NCBI GenBank assembly: GCA_900320255.1
Contig: ONRS01000165.1
Location: 1-64,000 of the forward strand
Reading direction: 5' to 3'
From: an uncultured Prevotellaceae bacterium
GTDB lineage: Bacteria > Bacteroidota > Bacteroidia > Bacteroidales > Bacteroidaceae
DNA: 64,000 bases
A program made the translations under genes and the position numbers. This document shows positions 50,809-59,895 of the stretch, in pieces. The notes below the pieces were generated by a model. The model had not been told where the DNA came from. It worked only from the letters and a program-made list of their open reading frames with translations, and did not search any database. The first letter of the stretch is position 1, and each line of letters starts with the position of its first letter.

Positions 50809-53355
50809 ATGGAACCAATAAAAACCTACACTTACGACGAGGCTTTAGAGGCTTCGCGACAATATTTTGACGGTGATGAGCTCGCCGCCAGAGTATGGGT
50901 GACCAAGTATGCGATGAAAGATTCGCAGGGGCGTATCTATGAGCAGTCGCCAGCCGACATGCATCGCAGGATAGCCCTCGAGATTGCCCGTATAGAACAA
51001 AAGTACGCTAACCCGATGTCGGCAGAGGATATATTCGCGCTGCTCGACCATTTCCGCTATATTGTTCCGGCAGGAAGTCCGATGACAGGCATCGGCAACA
51101 ACCATCAGGTGGCCTCGCTGAGCAATTGCTTCGTGATTGGACTCGACGGTAATGCCGACTCGTATGGTGCCATTCTGCGCATTGACGAGGAGCAGGTGCA
51201 GCTGATGAAGCGTCGTGGCGGCGTGGGTCATGACCTGAGCCACATACGTCCGAAGGGGTCGCCGGTGAACAACTCGGCGCTCACCTCGACGGGGCTGGTG
51301 CCCTTTATGGAGCGATATAGTAATAGTACGCGCGAGGTGGCACAGGACGGCCGGCGCGGTGCGCTCATGCTTTCGGTGAGCATCAAGCATCCTGACTCAG
51401 AGGCTTTCATTGATGCCAAGATGACTGAAGGGAAGGTAACGGGGGCCAATGTCTCGGTGAAAATAGACGATGAGTTTATGGAGGCCGCCGTCAACAACAA
51501 ACCCTACGTACAGCAGTGGCCCATTGACAGCCAAGAGCCTGAATGGCGGAAAGAGATTAGTGCAAAGGACCTGTGGGCAAAGATAGTGCACAATGCGTGG
51601 AAGAGCGCCGAGCCCGGCGTGCTGTTCTGGGACACCATTCTGCGTGAGAGTATTCCGGACTGCTACGCTGACCTTGGCTTCCGCACCGTTTCCACGAACC
51701 CCTGTGGCGAGATTCCCCTTTGTCCCTATGACTCATGCAGGCTGCTCTCCATCAACCTCTATTCGTACGTGGTTAATCCCTTCACTAAAGAGGCCTACTT
51801 CGACTACGACCTGTTCCGCGACCATGTAAGGAAAGCCCAGCGACTGATGGACGACATCGTCGATTTGGAGCTGGAGAAGATAGACCTGATACTGGAGAAG
51901 ATAGCTTCCGATCCGCAGCTGCCTGAAGTGAAGGGAGCCGAAGAGCACCTCTGGGAGAAAATTAAGAACAAGAGCTCGAAGGGCCGTCGCACAGGCGTGG
52001 GCATCACGGCCGAGGGCGACATGATAGCCGCCATGGGGCTGCGCTACGGTACCCAGGAGGCTACCGACTTCTCGGTCAACGTGCACCGCACGCTGGCCCT
52101 TACTGCCTACCGCTCGTCGGTAGAGATGGCCCGTGAGCGTGGCGCCTTCGAAATCTACGATGCCCGCCGTGAGGAACAGAACCCGTTCATTCTGCGACTC
52201 AGAGAAGCCGATGACCAGCTGTATAAAGACATGGTGAAGTACGGCCGCCGTAACATTGCCTGTCTGACCATTGCCCCCACGGGCACCACCAGTCTGATGA
52301 CGCAGACCACGAGTGGCATTGAGCCGGTCTTCATGCCCGTGTATAAGCGCCGTCGAAAGGTTAACCCCAGTGACACCGATGTGCATATTGACTTTGTTGA
52401 CGAGGTGGGCGACTCGTTCGAGGAGTATATTGTCTATCACCCCAAGTTCATGAAGTGGATGGAGGTGAACGGACTCGACACCACAAAGCGCTACACCCAG
52501 GAGGAGATAGACGCGCTGGTGGCCCGCTCTCCATATTATAAGGCCACTGCCAACGATGTTGACTGGCTGATGAAGGTACGCATGCAGGGTGCCATTCAGA
52601 AGTGGGTTGACCACTCCATCAGCGTCACCGTCAACCTGCCTAACGACGTTGACGAGGCCCTGGTGAACCGTCTCTATGTAGAAGCATGGCGTTCAGGCTG
52701 TAAGGGCTGCACCATCTACCGTGACGGAAGCCGTGCCGGTGTGATGATAGCCGTTGAGAAGAAAAAGGAAGAGAAGCCCGTTGAGGCTCCCTGCAAGCAC
52801 CCCGAGGTCACCGAGGTGCGCCCGCAGGTGCTGGAATGCGACGTGGTGCGCTTCCAGAACAACAAGGACAAGTGGGTGGCCTTCGTCGGACTGCTGGACG
52901 GCTATCCCTACGAAATCTTCACCGGTCTGCAGGACGACGAGGAAGGCATCATGCTGCCCAAGAGCGTGACGAAGGGAAAAATCATCAAGCAGCAGAACCC
53001 CGACGGCACGAAGCGTTACGACTTCCAGTTTGAGAATAAGCGTGGTTACAAGACCACCGTTGAGGGCCTGTCAGAGAAGTTCAATCCCGAGTACTGGAAC
53101 TACGCCAAGCTCATCTCGGGTGTGTTGCGCTACCGTATGCCTATTGACCACGTCATCAAGCTGGTAGGCTCACTGCAGCTGAAGAGCGAGAGCATTAACA
53201 CTTGGAAGAACGGTGTGGAGCGTGCCCTGAAGAAGTATGTCATCGACGGTACCGAGGCCAAGGGTCAGAAGTGTCCTAACTGTGGTCAGGAGACACTGGT
53301 CTATCAGGAAGGTTGTCTTATCTGTAAGAACTGCGGCTCCAGCCGCTGTGGTTGA
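50809..53355 (+). CDS. nrdJ: Adenosylcobalamin-dependent (class II) ribonucleotide reductase
   Basis: 848 residues. The catalytic barrel has the active-site loop STNPCGEIPLCPYDSC (Asn, Cys and Glu of the radical site) and the substrate-binding segments RRGGVGHDLSHIRPKGSPV and TGTTSLMTQTTSGIEP. The tail ends CPNCGQETLVYQEGCLICKNC, the Cys pairs that shuttle electrons. It makes deoxynucleotides without oxygen, using B12. No cobalamin riboswitch was recognised in the 200-bp upstream region. It is translationally coupled to folB. Confidence 0.95.
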   Translation: MEPIKTYTYDEALEASRQYFDGDELAARVWVTKYAMKDSQGRIYEQSPADMHRRIALEIARIEQKYANPMSAEDIFALLDHFRYIVPAGSPMTGIGNNHQVASLSNCFVIGLDGNADSYGAILRIDEEQVQLMKRRGGVGHDLSHIRPKGSPVNNSALTSTGLVPFMERYSNSTREVAQDGRRGALMLSVSIKHPDSEAFIDAKMTEGKVTGANVSVKIDDEFMEAAVNNKPYVQQWPIDSQEPEWRKEISAKDLWAKIVHNAWKSAEPGVLFWDTILRESIPDCYADLGFRTVSTNPCGEIPLCPYDSCRLLSINLYSYVVNPFTKEAYFDYDLFRDHVRKAQRLMDDIVDLELEKIDLILEKIASDPQLPEVKGAEEHLWEKIKNKSSKGRRTGVGITAEGDMIAAMGLRYGTQEATDFSVNVHRTLALTAYRSSVEMARERGAFEIYDARREEQNPFILRLREADDQLYKDMVKYGRRNIACLTIAPTGTTSLMTQTTSGIEPVFMPVYKRRRKVNPSDTDVHIDFVDEVGDSFEEYIVYHPKFMKWMEVNGLDTTKRYTQEEIDALVARSPYYKATANDVDWLMKVRMQGAIQKWVDHSISVTVNLPNDVDEALVNRLYVEAWRSGCKGCTIYRDGSRAGVMIAVEKKKEEKPVEAPCKHPEVTEVRPQVLECDVVRFQNNKDKWVAFVGLLDGYPYEIFTGLQDDEEGIMLPKSVTKGKIIKQQNPDGTKRYDFQFENKRGYKTTVEGLSEKFNPEYWNYAKLISGVLRYRMPIDHVIKLVGSLQLKSESINTWKNGVERALKKYVIDGTEAKGQKCPNCGQETLVYQEGCLICKNCGSSRCG

Positions 53356-53765
53356 TGTCGGTGCCTATGTGTATGACCAGCTATATCACCCTGAACGATG
53401 TCCGCTTCCATGCCTTCCATGGGGTGCTGCCCCAGGAGACGGCCGTGGGAGCCGACTTCGTGGTGAACCTCCGCTTGGGTTATGACATCTCGCGGGCCAT
53501 GCGGACCGACGACGTTGGCGACACGCTGAACTATGCCGAGGTCTATGAGCTCGTCAAACACCAGATGGACGTGCCCTCGAAACTGCTGGAACACGTGGCA
53601 GGACGCATTGTTGATGCTGTCAGAAAGGCGTATCCCGCTATTACCTCCATCGACTTGGAACTGACGAAACTTAATCCGCCGATGGGTGCCGACTGCAGAG
53701 GAGCAGGAGTAGAGATACACTTAATAAATGATAAAACTGATAAGAGTAATAAGAGTTTCTGCTGA
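53355..53765 (+). CDS. folB: Dihydroneopterin aldolase
   Basis: 136 residues, T-fold enzyme of folate synthesis. ITLNDVRFHAFHGVLPQE (catalytic Tyr position is His/Phe here), LNYAEVYELVKHQM and the late KLNPPM are FolB signatures. The ATG overlaps the nrdJ stop by one base (TGATG). The last residues (NDKTDKSNKSFC) come from a GATAAGAGTAATAAGAG repeat that ends at the stop codon. An alternative start is MTSYITL, six codons in. Confidence 0.9.
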   Translation: MSVPMCMTSYITLNDVRFHAFHGVLPQETAVGADFVVNLRLGYDISRAMRTDDVGDTLNYAEVYELVKHQMDVPSKLLEHVAGRIVDAVRKAYPAITSIDLELTKLNPPMGADCRGAGVEIHLINDKTDKSNKSFC

Positions 53766-53773
53766 AAAATAAC

Positions 53774-53781
53774 TACATTTG
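53774..53781 (+). promoter_or_regulatory. TACATTTG -7 box for the amidase-MCE operon
   Basis: TACATTTGC 16 nt upstream of the ATG at 53798 (a second ATG follows directly). Confidence 0.6.
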
Positions 53782-53797
53782 CAGCACTTTATAGTAT

Positions 53798-55099
53798 ATG
53801 ATGAGCAAAAAGTTGATACTCTGCTTGTGGATGACGTTCTCGTTTGCGGTTGCGATGACTGCTGCAAACCGTAAGTTTGTGCTTGTTATCGACGCAGGCC
53901 ACGGCGGCCATGATGCTGGCGCGTTGGGCTATGTCTCGAAGGAGAAAGACCTGACGCTACGCTACGCGCTGGCCTTCGGAGCGGCTGTCGAGAAGAACTG
54001 TCCCGATGTCAAGGTCATTTACACCCGCAAGACCGATGTCTTCGTGGAGCTTTGGCGAAGGGCCGAAATAGCCAATCAGGCAAAGGCCGACCTTTTTGTG
54101 TCTGTTCATATCAACTCGGTGGGGAAGGGCCGCATAGCCCGTGGCTACCAGACCTATACCCTTGGTAAGGGCGAGAGCGGAACGGCCATCGACAAGAACC
54201 TTGACGTGGCCAAACGTGAGAACTCTGTCATCCTCCTGGAGCCTAACTATCAGCAGATTTATCAGGGCTACGACCCTAATTCGCCGGAGAGTGACATCCT
54301 GTTCGAGTTCATCCAAGACAACAACATGGAACGCAGCGTGGAACTGTCGAAGTACATGCAGCGCTACGTCTGCCGAGCTACAGGCCGTCAGGACATGGGC
54401 GCCCACCAGAAGAACCTGGCCGTGCTGCGCCTGTCGGCCATGCCGGGCTGTCTGATGGAACTGGGCTTTATCTCTACGGCCGATGAAGAGCAGTTCATGA
54501 ACTCTGCCGAGGCCGTGAAACTCTACACGCAGGGTTTCTTTAATGCCTTCATGGCCTATAAGAAACGCTACAACGAGAACATCACTATTCCCTATGAGCC
54601 TGACAATGCCCCTGCTATTGAGATTCCGAGTGTGGTGCCAACCTCTCCCCCGGCAGTATCCCCAGAAGAGCGGGTTGTTACGCCACAGCCAGACACACCC
54701 TCGCAGCCAGCCTCTACCACCACTCCCCCTACCGTATCCCAAGAAGAGGAGGCTGTCGTTACGACTGAGGCGCCTGAGCCTTCGCCTACCGACATTGAAG
54801 CGGTGGCCGCCATACCGCCGGGCCGTCCGGTCTTCAAAGTGCAGATAACCGCTAACTCCACGAAGCTGAAAGCCAATGCCGCTCAGTTGAAGGGAGTACG
54901 TGACGTTGATTACTATCAAGAGGGCGGGCTGTATAAATACACGGTAGGGGCCTCTACTGACTATAATGAAATCAGCCGGTTGCGCAAACAGCTGCTCGAC
55001 AAGTTCCCACAGGCATTCATCATTGCCTTTAAGAACGGTCAGCGCTGCGACGTGCAGGAGGCTATACGCGAATTCCGGCAAAACAGAAACAAACGATAA
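53798..55099 (+). CDS. N-acetylmuramoyl-L-alanine amidase (Amidase_3) with SPOR-like C-terminus
   Basis: 433 residues. A signal peptide (FSFAVAMTAA) precedes the zinc amidase domain (about 25-255) with VLVIDAGHGGHDAGA (His), KEKDLTLRYALA (Glu) and LFVSVHINS (His), ending CLMELGFIS. A Pro/Thr-rich linker (about 268-345) leads to a SPOR-like domain (PVFKVQITANSTKL to the end). It cleaves the stem peptide from MurNAc at the division site. It is 6 nt from the MCE gene, a pairing I believe is common in Bacteroidales. Confidence 0.93.
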   Translation: MMSKKLILCLWMTFSFAVAMTAANRKFVLVIDAGHGGHDAGALGYVSKEKDLTLRYALAFGAAVEKNCPDVKVIYTRKTDVFVELWRRAEIANQAKADLFVSVHINSVGKGRIARGYQTYTLGKGESGTAIDKNLDVAKRENSVILLEPNYQQIYQGYDPNSPESDILFEFIQDNNMERSVELSKYMQRYVCRATGRQDMGAHQKNLAVLRLSAMPGCLMELGFISTADEEQFMNSAEAVKLYTQGFFNAFMAYKKRYNENITIPYEPDNAPAIEIPSVVPTSPPAVSPEERVVTPQPDTPSQPASTTTPPTVSQEEEAVVTTEAPEPSPTDIEAVAAIPPGRPVFKVQITANSTKLKANAAQLKGVRDVDYYQEGGLYKYTVGASTDYNEISRLRKQLLDKFPQAFIIAFKNGQRCDVQEAIREFRQNRNKR

Positions 55100-55105
55100 A
55101 GAAGA

Positions 55106-56008
55106 ATGAAATTCCTGACAAAAGAAGTTCAAATAGCCTTAGTGGCTATCGTAGGCATAGTGGTCCTGTTCTTTGGACTGTCGTTCCTGAAAGGCCTGAA
55201 CCTTTTCTCCAACAGCAATGCCTATTATGTAAAGTTCGATAACATCGGCGGTCTCTCTGCTTCCAGTCCTGTCTATGCCCGTGGTTATCGCGTCGGTGTG
55301 GTCAAGCAAATCATCTACGACTTTGAGAATGCGAGCGACATTGTGGCCGAAGTGGAGCTGAACGAGCGGATGAAACTGCCCGTTGGAACGGCTGCCACGC
55401 TGGAAAGCGACATGCTGGGAAACATTAAGATTAACCTGAACTTCCCCGAGGCTATCAATGGTATGATGCAGATGGGTGACACCATCGACGGCACTGTCAA
55501 TGCCGGCATCATGACCAAGGCGGCAGCACTGATTCCCTCCATTGAGCAGATGCTGCCCAAGCTTGACTCCATTCTGCTCAGCCTCAATACGCTGCTGGCT
55601 GACCCCGCCATTCCATCGTCAATGCATAACATTGACCAGATAACGGGTAACCTGACCACCTCGACCCGCGAGCTGAACAAACTCATGGCACAGCTGAACC
55701 ACGACGTGCCGGGTATGATGACAAAGGCTAACAACGTGCTTGACAATACCGAGCAGCTGACGGGTAATCTGAACCAGATAGACTTGGCGGCCACGATGGC
55801 CAAGGTCGATGCCACCCTCGACAACGTGCACCAGATGACCGTGGCCCTTAATAGCGACAAGGGCACGTTAGGACTGCTCATGAACGACCGGTCACTCTAC
55901 AACAACCTGAATGCAACCATGCATTCGGCCGACTCGTTGCTCATAGACCTGCGCCAGCACCCGAAACGATACGTGCATTTCTCTTTATTCGGAAGAAGGG
56001 ATAAATAA
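55106..56008 (+). CDS. MCE/MlaD domain protein
   Basis: 300 residues. One N-terminal membrane helix (VALVAIVGIVVLFFGLSFLKG) is followed by the MCE domain (about 37-115: YYVKFDNIGGLSASSPVYARGYRVGVV), then a long helical region with Thr/Asn-rich repeats. MlaD-type proteins form hexameric rings that move phospholipids across the periplasm with an ABC transporter; no mlaE or mlaF gene is adjacent. It is the last gene before a strong terminator. Confidence 0.9.
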   Translation: MKFLTKEVQIALVAIVGIVVLFFGLSFLKGLNLFSNSNAYYVKFDNIGGLSASSPVYARGYRVGVVKQIIYDFENASDIVAEVELNERMKLPVGTAATLESDMLGNIKINLNFPEAINGMMQMGDTIDGTVNAGIMTKAAALIPSIEQMLPKLDSILLSLNTLLADPAIPSSMHNIDQITGNLTTSTRELNKLMAQLNHDVPGMMTKANNVLDNTEQLTGNLNQIDLAATMAKVDATLDNVHQMTVALNSDKGTLGLLMNDRSLYNNLNATMHSADSLLIDLRQHPKRYVHFSLFGRRDK

Positions 56009-56037
56009 TCATTGTAATTTTTATTTTGTCTAAATAG

Positions 56038-56060
56038 GGCCGCTTCGGCGGCCTTCTTTA
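56038..56060 (+). terminator. Terminator after the MCE gene
   Basis: 6-bp GC stem GGCCGC/GCGGCC with a TTCG tetraloop, followed by TTCTTTA. Confidence 0.85.
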
Positions 56061-56399
56061 TGGCGGGTTGCACAACCGCTTGATACAACCACTTTTAGGG
56101 TAGATGTGTGAAAGCAAATAGCACAGCTCAGGAAGTGTGTGCAGCTATTCTGAAAAACGTTGAGTTACATATACTTACAAACCTGCAAGGGGCGGAATTT
56201 GAATAAATGTCGGAAAACGCTGAGAAGGCGTTAAACGATAGCAAGTTACGCGCTTTCTGAATAGAAAATGCATAAAACGGAGATTTGCAAGTTTCAAAAA
56301 AAAGTGCGAAATTTGCACTCGAAATCAAGGTTCCCTTGGTAGTCTTTACAAGAATAGACACCATAAAAACCGAAATATTATAAATAAGTACACGCCTAT
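56061..56399. other. Intergenic region upstream of dnaA
   Basis: About 340 bp, A/T-rich, with no coding frame, no clear TAnnTTTG box and no 22-nt or heptamer array. Short inverted pairs are present (CAAATTTCGCACTT-like around 56305-56322) but no cluster of DnaA boxes (TTATNCACA) that would mark an origin. I see nothing else I can name in it. Confidence 0.5.
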
Positions 56400-57806
56400 A
56401 TGCAGAAAAAACATGAGGCGCTATGGGACGACTGCCTTAGTCTGATAAGAAATAACGTCTCAGAGCAGCAATACAAAACGTGGTTTGCGCCAATCGTCTT
56501 CGAGTCTTACTCCGAGGACAGCCGCACGGTGTTGGTGCAGGTTCCAAGTCCGTACGTTTACGAGTACTTGGAGCAGTACTACGTGGGTCTGCTTAGTAAG
56601 GTACTTACCCGCTGTTTCGGCGAAAGAACCAGGCTTACCTATCGCATCGTTACCGACAAGGCTCACCGCTTGACTCAGGTGGTGGAGGGCGAGCAACCGG
56701 GCGAGATAGACACTCCAGCGGCTACAGCCCGCGGCAACAAGGCTCCCACGCCGCTCGATGTGGCCGTGCCACAGCAGCTCAGCTCACAGCTCGATGTCCA
56801 CAAGACCTTCGCCTCGTTTATTGAGGGCGACAGCAACCGCCTGCCGCGCACCGTAGGCCTCTCCGTGGCTGAGCATCCGGGAAAGACCACCTTCAACCCT
56901 TTCTTCGTCTTCGGACCGTCGGGCTGTGGCAAGACCCACCTCATTAACGCCATCGGAGTGCGCTGTAAGGAACTGTTCCCCCAGCGCCGTGTGCTCTATG
57001 TCAGTGCCCGCCTGTTCCAGGTGCAGTTCACTGATGCTGTGCGCCATAACACCACCAACGACTTCATCAACTTCTATCAGACCATTGACGTGCTGATAGT
57101 CGATGACATACAGGAATGGTCAAGTTCGCCTAAGACGCTTGACACGTTCTTCCACATTTTCAACCACCTGTTCCGTAACGGCAAGCAAATCATTCTGGCC
57201 AGCGACAGGCCTCCCGTTGACCTGCAGGGCATGAAAGACCGTCTGCTGACGCGTTTCTCTTGTGGACTCATTGCCGAGTTAGAGAAACCCAATGTGCAGC
57301 TATGCATCGACATTCTGAATGCCAAGTGTCGGCGTGACGGACTGAAGATTCCTGCCGAGGTTATACAGTTCATAGCTGAGACGGCTAATGGCAGTGTGCG
57401 TGACTTGGAGGGCGTCATCAACTCGCTCATGGCTTACTCCATTGTTTATAATAGTGGTATTGACATGCGTCTGGCCGAGCGCGTTATCAAGCGTGCTGTC
57501 AAAGTTGACAACAAGCCGCTCACCATCGACGACATTTTGGAGAAGGTCTGTGGCCACTTCAACGTCAGCCAGCAGCAGGTGTTCAGTCGCAGCCGCAAGC
57601 GCGACTACGTCATCGTGCGTCAGGTCAGCATGTATCTGGCACAGAAGTACACCAAGATGCCCGCCTCACGCATTGGCCAGCTCATTGGCAACCGCGACCA
57701 CTCCACCGTCATTCACTCCTGTTCAGCCGTTGAGCAGCGCCTGAAGGTTGACAAAGCCTTCAGCGAGGAACTCAACAGCATCGAAACCTCATTTCGCTTG
57801 AAATAG
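56400..57806 (+). CDS. dnaA: Chromosomal replication initiator DnaA
   Basis: 468 residues. Domain I at the N-terminus (WDDCLSLIRNNVSEQQYKTWF), AAA+ domain III with Walker A FGPSGCGKTHLINAIG and Walker B VLIVDDIQEW, sensor motif ILASDRPP, and the DNA-binding domain IV with ASRIGQLIGNRDHSTVIHSC. GNRDHSTV replaces the usual GGRDHSTV. It binds DnaA boxes and opens the origin. No dnaN or recF follows, in line with Bacteroidetes gene order. Confidence 0.96.
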   Translation: MQKKHEALWDDCLSLIRNNVSEQQYKTWFAPIVFESYSEDSRTVLVQVPSPYVYEYLEQYYVGLLSKVLTRCFGERTRLTYRIVTDKAHRLTQVVEGEQPGEIDTPAATARGNKAPTPLDVAVPQQLSSQLDVHKTFASFIEGDSNRLPRTVGLSVAEHPGKTTFNPFFVFGPSGCGKTHLINAIGVRCKELFPQRRVLYVSARLFQVQFTDAVRHNTTNDFINFYQTIDVLIVDDIQEWSSSPKTLDTFFHIFNHLFRNGKQIILASDRPPVDLQGMKDRLLTRFSCGLIAELEKPNVQLCIDILNAKCRRDGLKIPAEVIQFIAETANGSVRDLEGVINSLMAYSIVYNSGIDMRLAERVIKRAVKVDNKPLTIDDILEKVCGHFNVSQQQVFSRSRKRDYVIVRQVSMYLAQKYTKMPASRIGQLIGNRDHSTVIHSCSAVEQRLKVDKAFSEELNSIETSFRLK

Positions 57807-57818
57807 ACATGTCCCTTA

Positions 57819-59792
57819 CTACTTCAGAATGATGCCGCCATTGGGCTGCATCTCGACTTTGGCGCGTCCTTGCTTGTCAACCTTGAGGGTGCTGAGCTGG
57901 GGCTCGCCGTTACGGTTGTCGGTGTAGTAACTGACGGTCTGACCGGCCAGCATGGGTAGCTGCAGGGTCAGTTTTTTTGTGTTTGGTTCAGCGTTCAGTC
58001 CGGCCACGTACCACTGGGTGCCGTGACGGCGGGCCAGCACGACGTAGCGGCCTGGGTAGCCGTCAATGAAGTGTGTCTCGTCCCACGTGGTGGGCAGCTG
58101 GCGCAGGAAGTCAAGCTCAAACTGTGGCAGCTCGCCGAGGTTATTGGGCTGCATGGCCACACACTGGATGCTGGTCTGCATGGTGATACCAGAGGCCAGT
58201 TCGAAAATGTCGGTGGTATGGCGACGATGGCGTGACTTGTTGTCGGTCGCCATGTAGCGGTTCATGATGATGCCGCCCCAGTCCATCGAGGCCGTAGCAT
58301 TGCGGCAGAAGGGATGCAGCGTCAGGTCGAACGGCTCACGCTTGGCAGCCCCTTCGTCGAACATGACGTTCTCTGAGGCCAGCACTGCCTCTGACGCCAC
58401 GAAGTTGGGGTACATTCTTTCCCAACCACGCGGCAGGGTACAGCCGTGGAAGATGACCTGCAGCCCGTAGCGGTTGGCATCGTAGAGAATATCCTCGTAG
58501 AGCTGCATGGTGGGCTGCTTGTCGCCTCCGAAGAAATCTACCTTGATGCCTTTCACGCCGATGCGCTGCAGCCAGGCCATTTCAGCATCACGTGCCTGCG
58601 GTGTGTTCATGCACTGGCGGGGCGTCTGCGGGGCATCGTTCTCGTAGCCGTTGGAGTTGTACCAGAGCATGAGGCTCACACCCTTTTGCTGGGCGTAACG
58701 TGACAGCTCCTCTATGCGGTCACGGCCTATTCGCTGGTCCCACCAGTTATCTACCAGACAGTACTCAAAGCCCATTGCGGCAGCCAAGTCGATGAAGCGT
58801 ACCTGGTCATCATAGTTGATGCTCTCGTCCTGTCCGATGAGCCAGCTCCACACGTAGCGGCCTGGCCGGTACTGCTGCGACGCCTCGTACTGTGGCTCCA
58901 CCAGGTCGAAGCTGATGGTGGTCATGACGATGTCGGCCAGCGTACCTACGGTGATGGTGCGCCAGGGGGTGGTGCAGGGTAGGGGCACGCCTGCCGTTGT
59001 GGTGCCTATGCCGTTATTCTCACCGGGCATGGGGAAGGCAATCTGATAGGAGCCCGCCTCCTCCCCAAGGGAGGAGGGATTGTAGTCACTAAGGTGCGCC
59101 CCCACGTAATTACCATTCACGCCCGTCTCGCTGATGAGCACCCAGACTCCCCCTCCTTGGGAGGGGGCAGGGGGGAGGCTGAACAGTGCCGGAAACACGT
59201 AGCCGTGACCGTACTGCGAACGCTCCGTCATGGGACGGTCGGCCCTATACACTTCTTCGTAGCTGGGCTTGGTGCGCTCCCAGCCTATCATGGGGTCGCT
59301 CTGCGGCGAGAGGAACGTGGTGGTGCCTTCGGGCAGACAGAACGAAGAGGCTTCAGACAGTATGACGGCACTCTTGGGGCGCCCTTCGCTCACTGGACTC
59401 AGATGATAACGGAAAGCCACATCGCGGTTTTTGACCTTAAACTCTACTTGCATGGGCTGTTGCCGGGCATTCTGGAACGTAGCCGTAAGCACGCCAGCCT
59501 TGACACCAGCCCCAGAAGCCTTGGTGCGTGTCATGACGTAGTCGTAGTCTTCGGCATCGGCCTTCCAGTCTCTTAGAGTGAGCCCCTGGCTGAAGTCCCC
59601 GTAGTCAGCGGTGAAACCCAGTCGTGAGCGATGGAGCACAGTCTGCCCGTTGAGCATGACAGTGTAGTAGGCCAGTCCGTTATCGGTACCTACGCGTACG
59701 ACGAGCTGTCCGTCGGGTGACTTCACTTCTGCTTCCTGAGCGCTGCAGAATGCTGTTGCCAGCAGCAAGAGGGGTAATAAAAATCTCTTCAT
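57819..59792 (-). CDS. Glycoside hydrolase family 97
   Basis: 657 residues. A signal peptide (LLLLATAFCSAQ) is followed by the N-terminal beta-sandwich (VKSPDGQLVVRVGTDNGLAYY), the TIM barrel (YCLVDNWWDQRIGRDR, KGIKVDFFGGDKQPTMQ) and the C-terminal domain. The Asp in KVDFF corresponds to the nucleophile of retaining GH97 enzymes (alpha-galactosidase type), whereas inverting SusB-type enzymes lack it. Periplasmic alpha-glycosidase. The longer frame adds a repeat-encoded tail upstream of the promoter and is rejected. Two CTCCCC/GGGGAG palindromes lie in frame at 59056-59081 and 59145-59178 (PPAPSQGGGVWVL). No susC/susD is nearby. Confidence 0.92.
   Translation of the reverse strand: MKRFLLPLLLLATAFCSAQEAEVKSPDGQLVVRVGTDNGLAYYTVMLNGQTVLHRSRLGFTADYGDFSQGLTLRDWKADAEDYDYVMTRTKASGAGVKAGVLTATFQNARQQPMQVEFKVKNRDVAFRYHLSPVSEGRPKSAVILSEASSFCLPEGTTTFLSPQSDPMIGWERTKPSYEEVYRADRPMTERSQYGHGYVFPALFSLPPAPSQGGGVWVLISETGVNGNYVGAHLSDYNPSSLGEEAGSYQIAFPMPGENNGIGTTTAGVPLPCTTPWRTITVGTLADIVMTTISFDLVEPQYEASQQYRPGRYVWSWLIGQDESINYDDQVRFIDLAAAMGFEYCLVDNWWDQRIGRDRIEELSRYAQQKGVSLMLWYNSNGYENDAPQTPRQCMNTPQARDAEMAWLQRIGVKGIKVDFFGGDKQPTMQLYEDILYDANRYGLQVIFHGCTLPRGWERMYPNFVASEAVLASENVMFDEGAAKREPFDLTLHPFCRNATASMDWGGIIMNRYMATDNKSRHRRHTTDIFELASGITMQTSIQCVAMQPNNLGELPQFELDFLRQLPTTWDETHFIDGYPGRYVVLARRHGTQWYVAGLNAEPNTKKLTLQLPMLAGQTVSYYTDNRNGEPQLSTLKVDKQGRAKVEMQPNGGIILK
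59145..59178. repeat. CTCCCC/GGGAGGGGCAGGGGG repeat inside the GH97 gene
   Basis: Shares the right half GGGAGGGG(G)CAGGGGG with 21005-21038 in the outer-membrane efflux gene. A shorter version is 80 bp away in the same gene (59056-59081). Others are at 39811-39834 and 40721-40751. Confidence 0.85.
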
Positions 59793-59820
59793 AATGTTCT
59801 TAGTTATTGGTTTCTGGGTA

Positions 59821-59828
59821 CAAAGGTA
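59821..59828 (-). promoter_or_regulatory. TACCTTTG -7 box for the GH97 gene
   Basis: Minus-strand TACCTTTG 28 nt before the chosen ATG; it settles the start of the gene. Confidence 0.7.
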
Positions 59829-59836
59829 ATAAAAAA

Positions 59837-59893
59837 AGTGAAGAGTGAAAAGTGAAGAGTGAAGAATTTGCTTTTCACTCTTCACTCTTCACC
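59837..59893. repeat. AGTGAAG/TTCACTC heptamer inverted pair
   Basis: Four AGTGAAG-type units, the junction GAAGAATTTGC, then three TTCACTC-type units in complement. It could form a long hairpin between the beta-helix protein gene and GH97. The GAAGAATTTGC junction is shared with 9787, 10822 (reverse) and 26384 (reverse). Confidence 0.88.
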
Positions 59894-59895
59894 TT

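Noticed and set aside
56009..56399. Replication origin upstream of dnaA
   Set aside because: A/T-rich, but no cluster of DnaA boxes; proximity to dnaA alone is weak evidence in Bacteroidetes.
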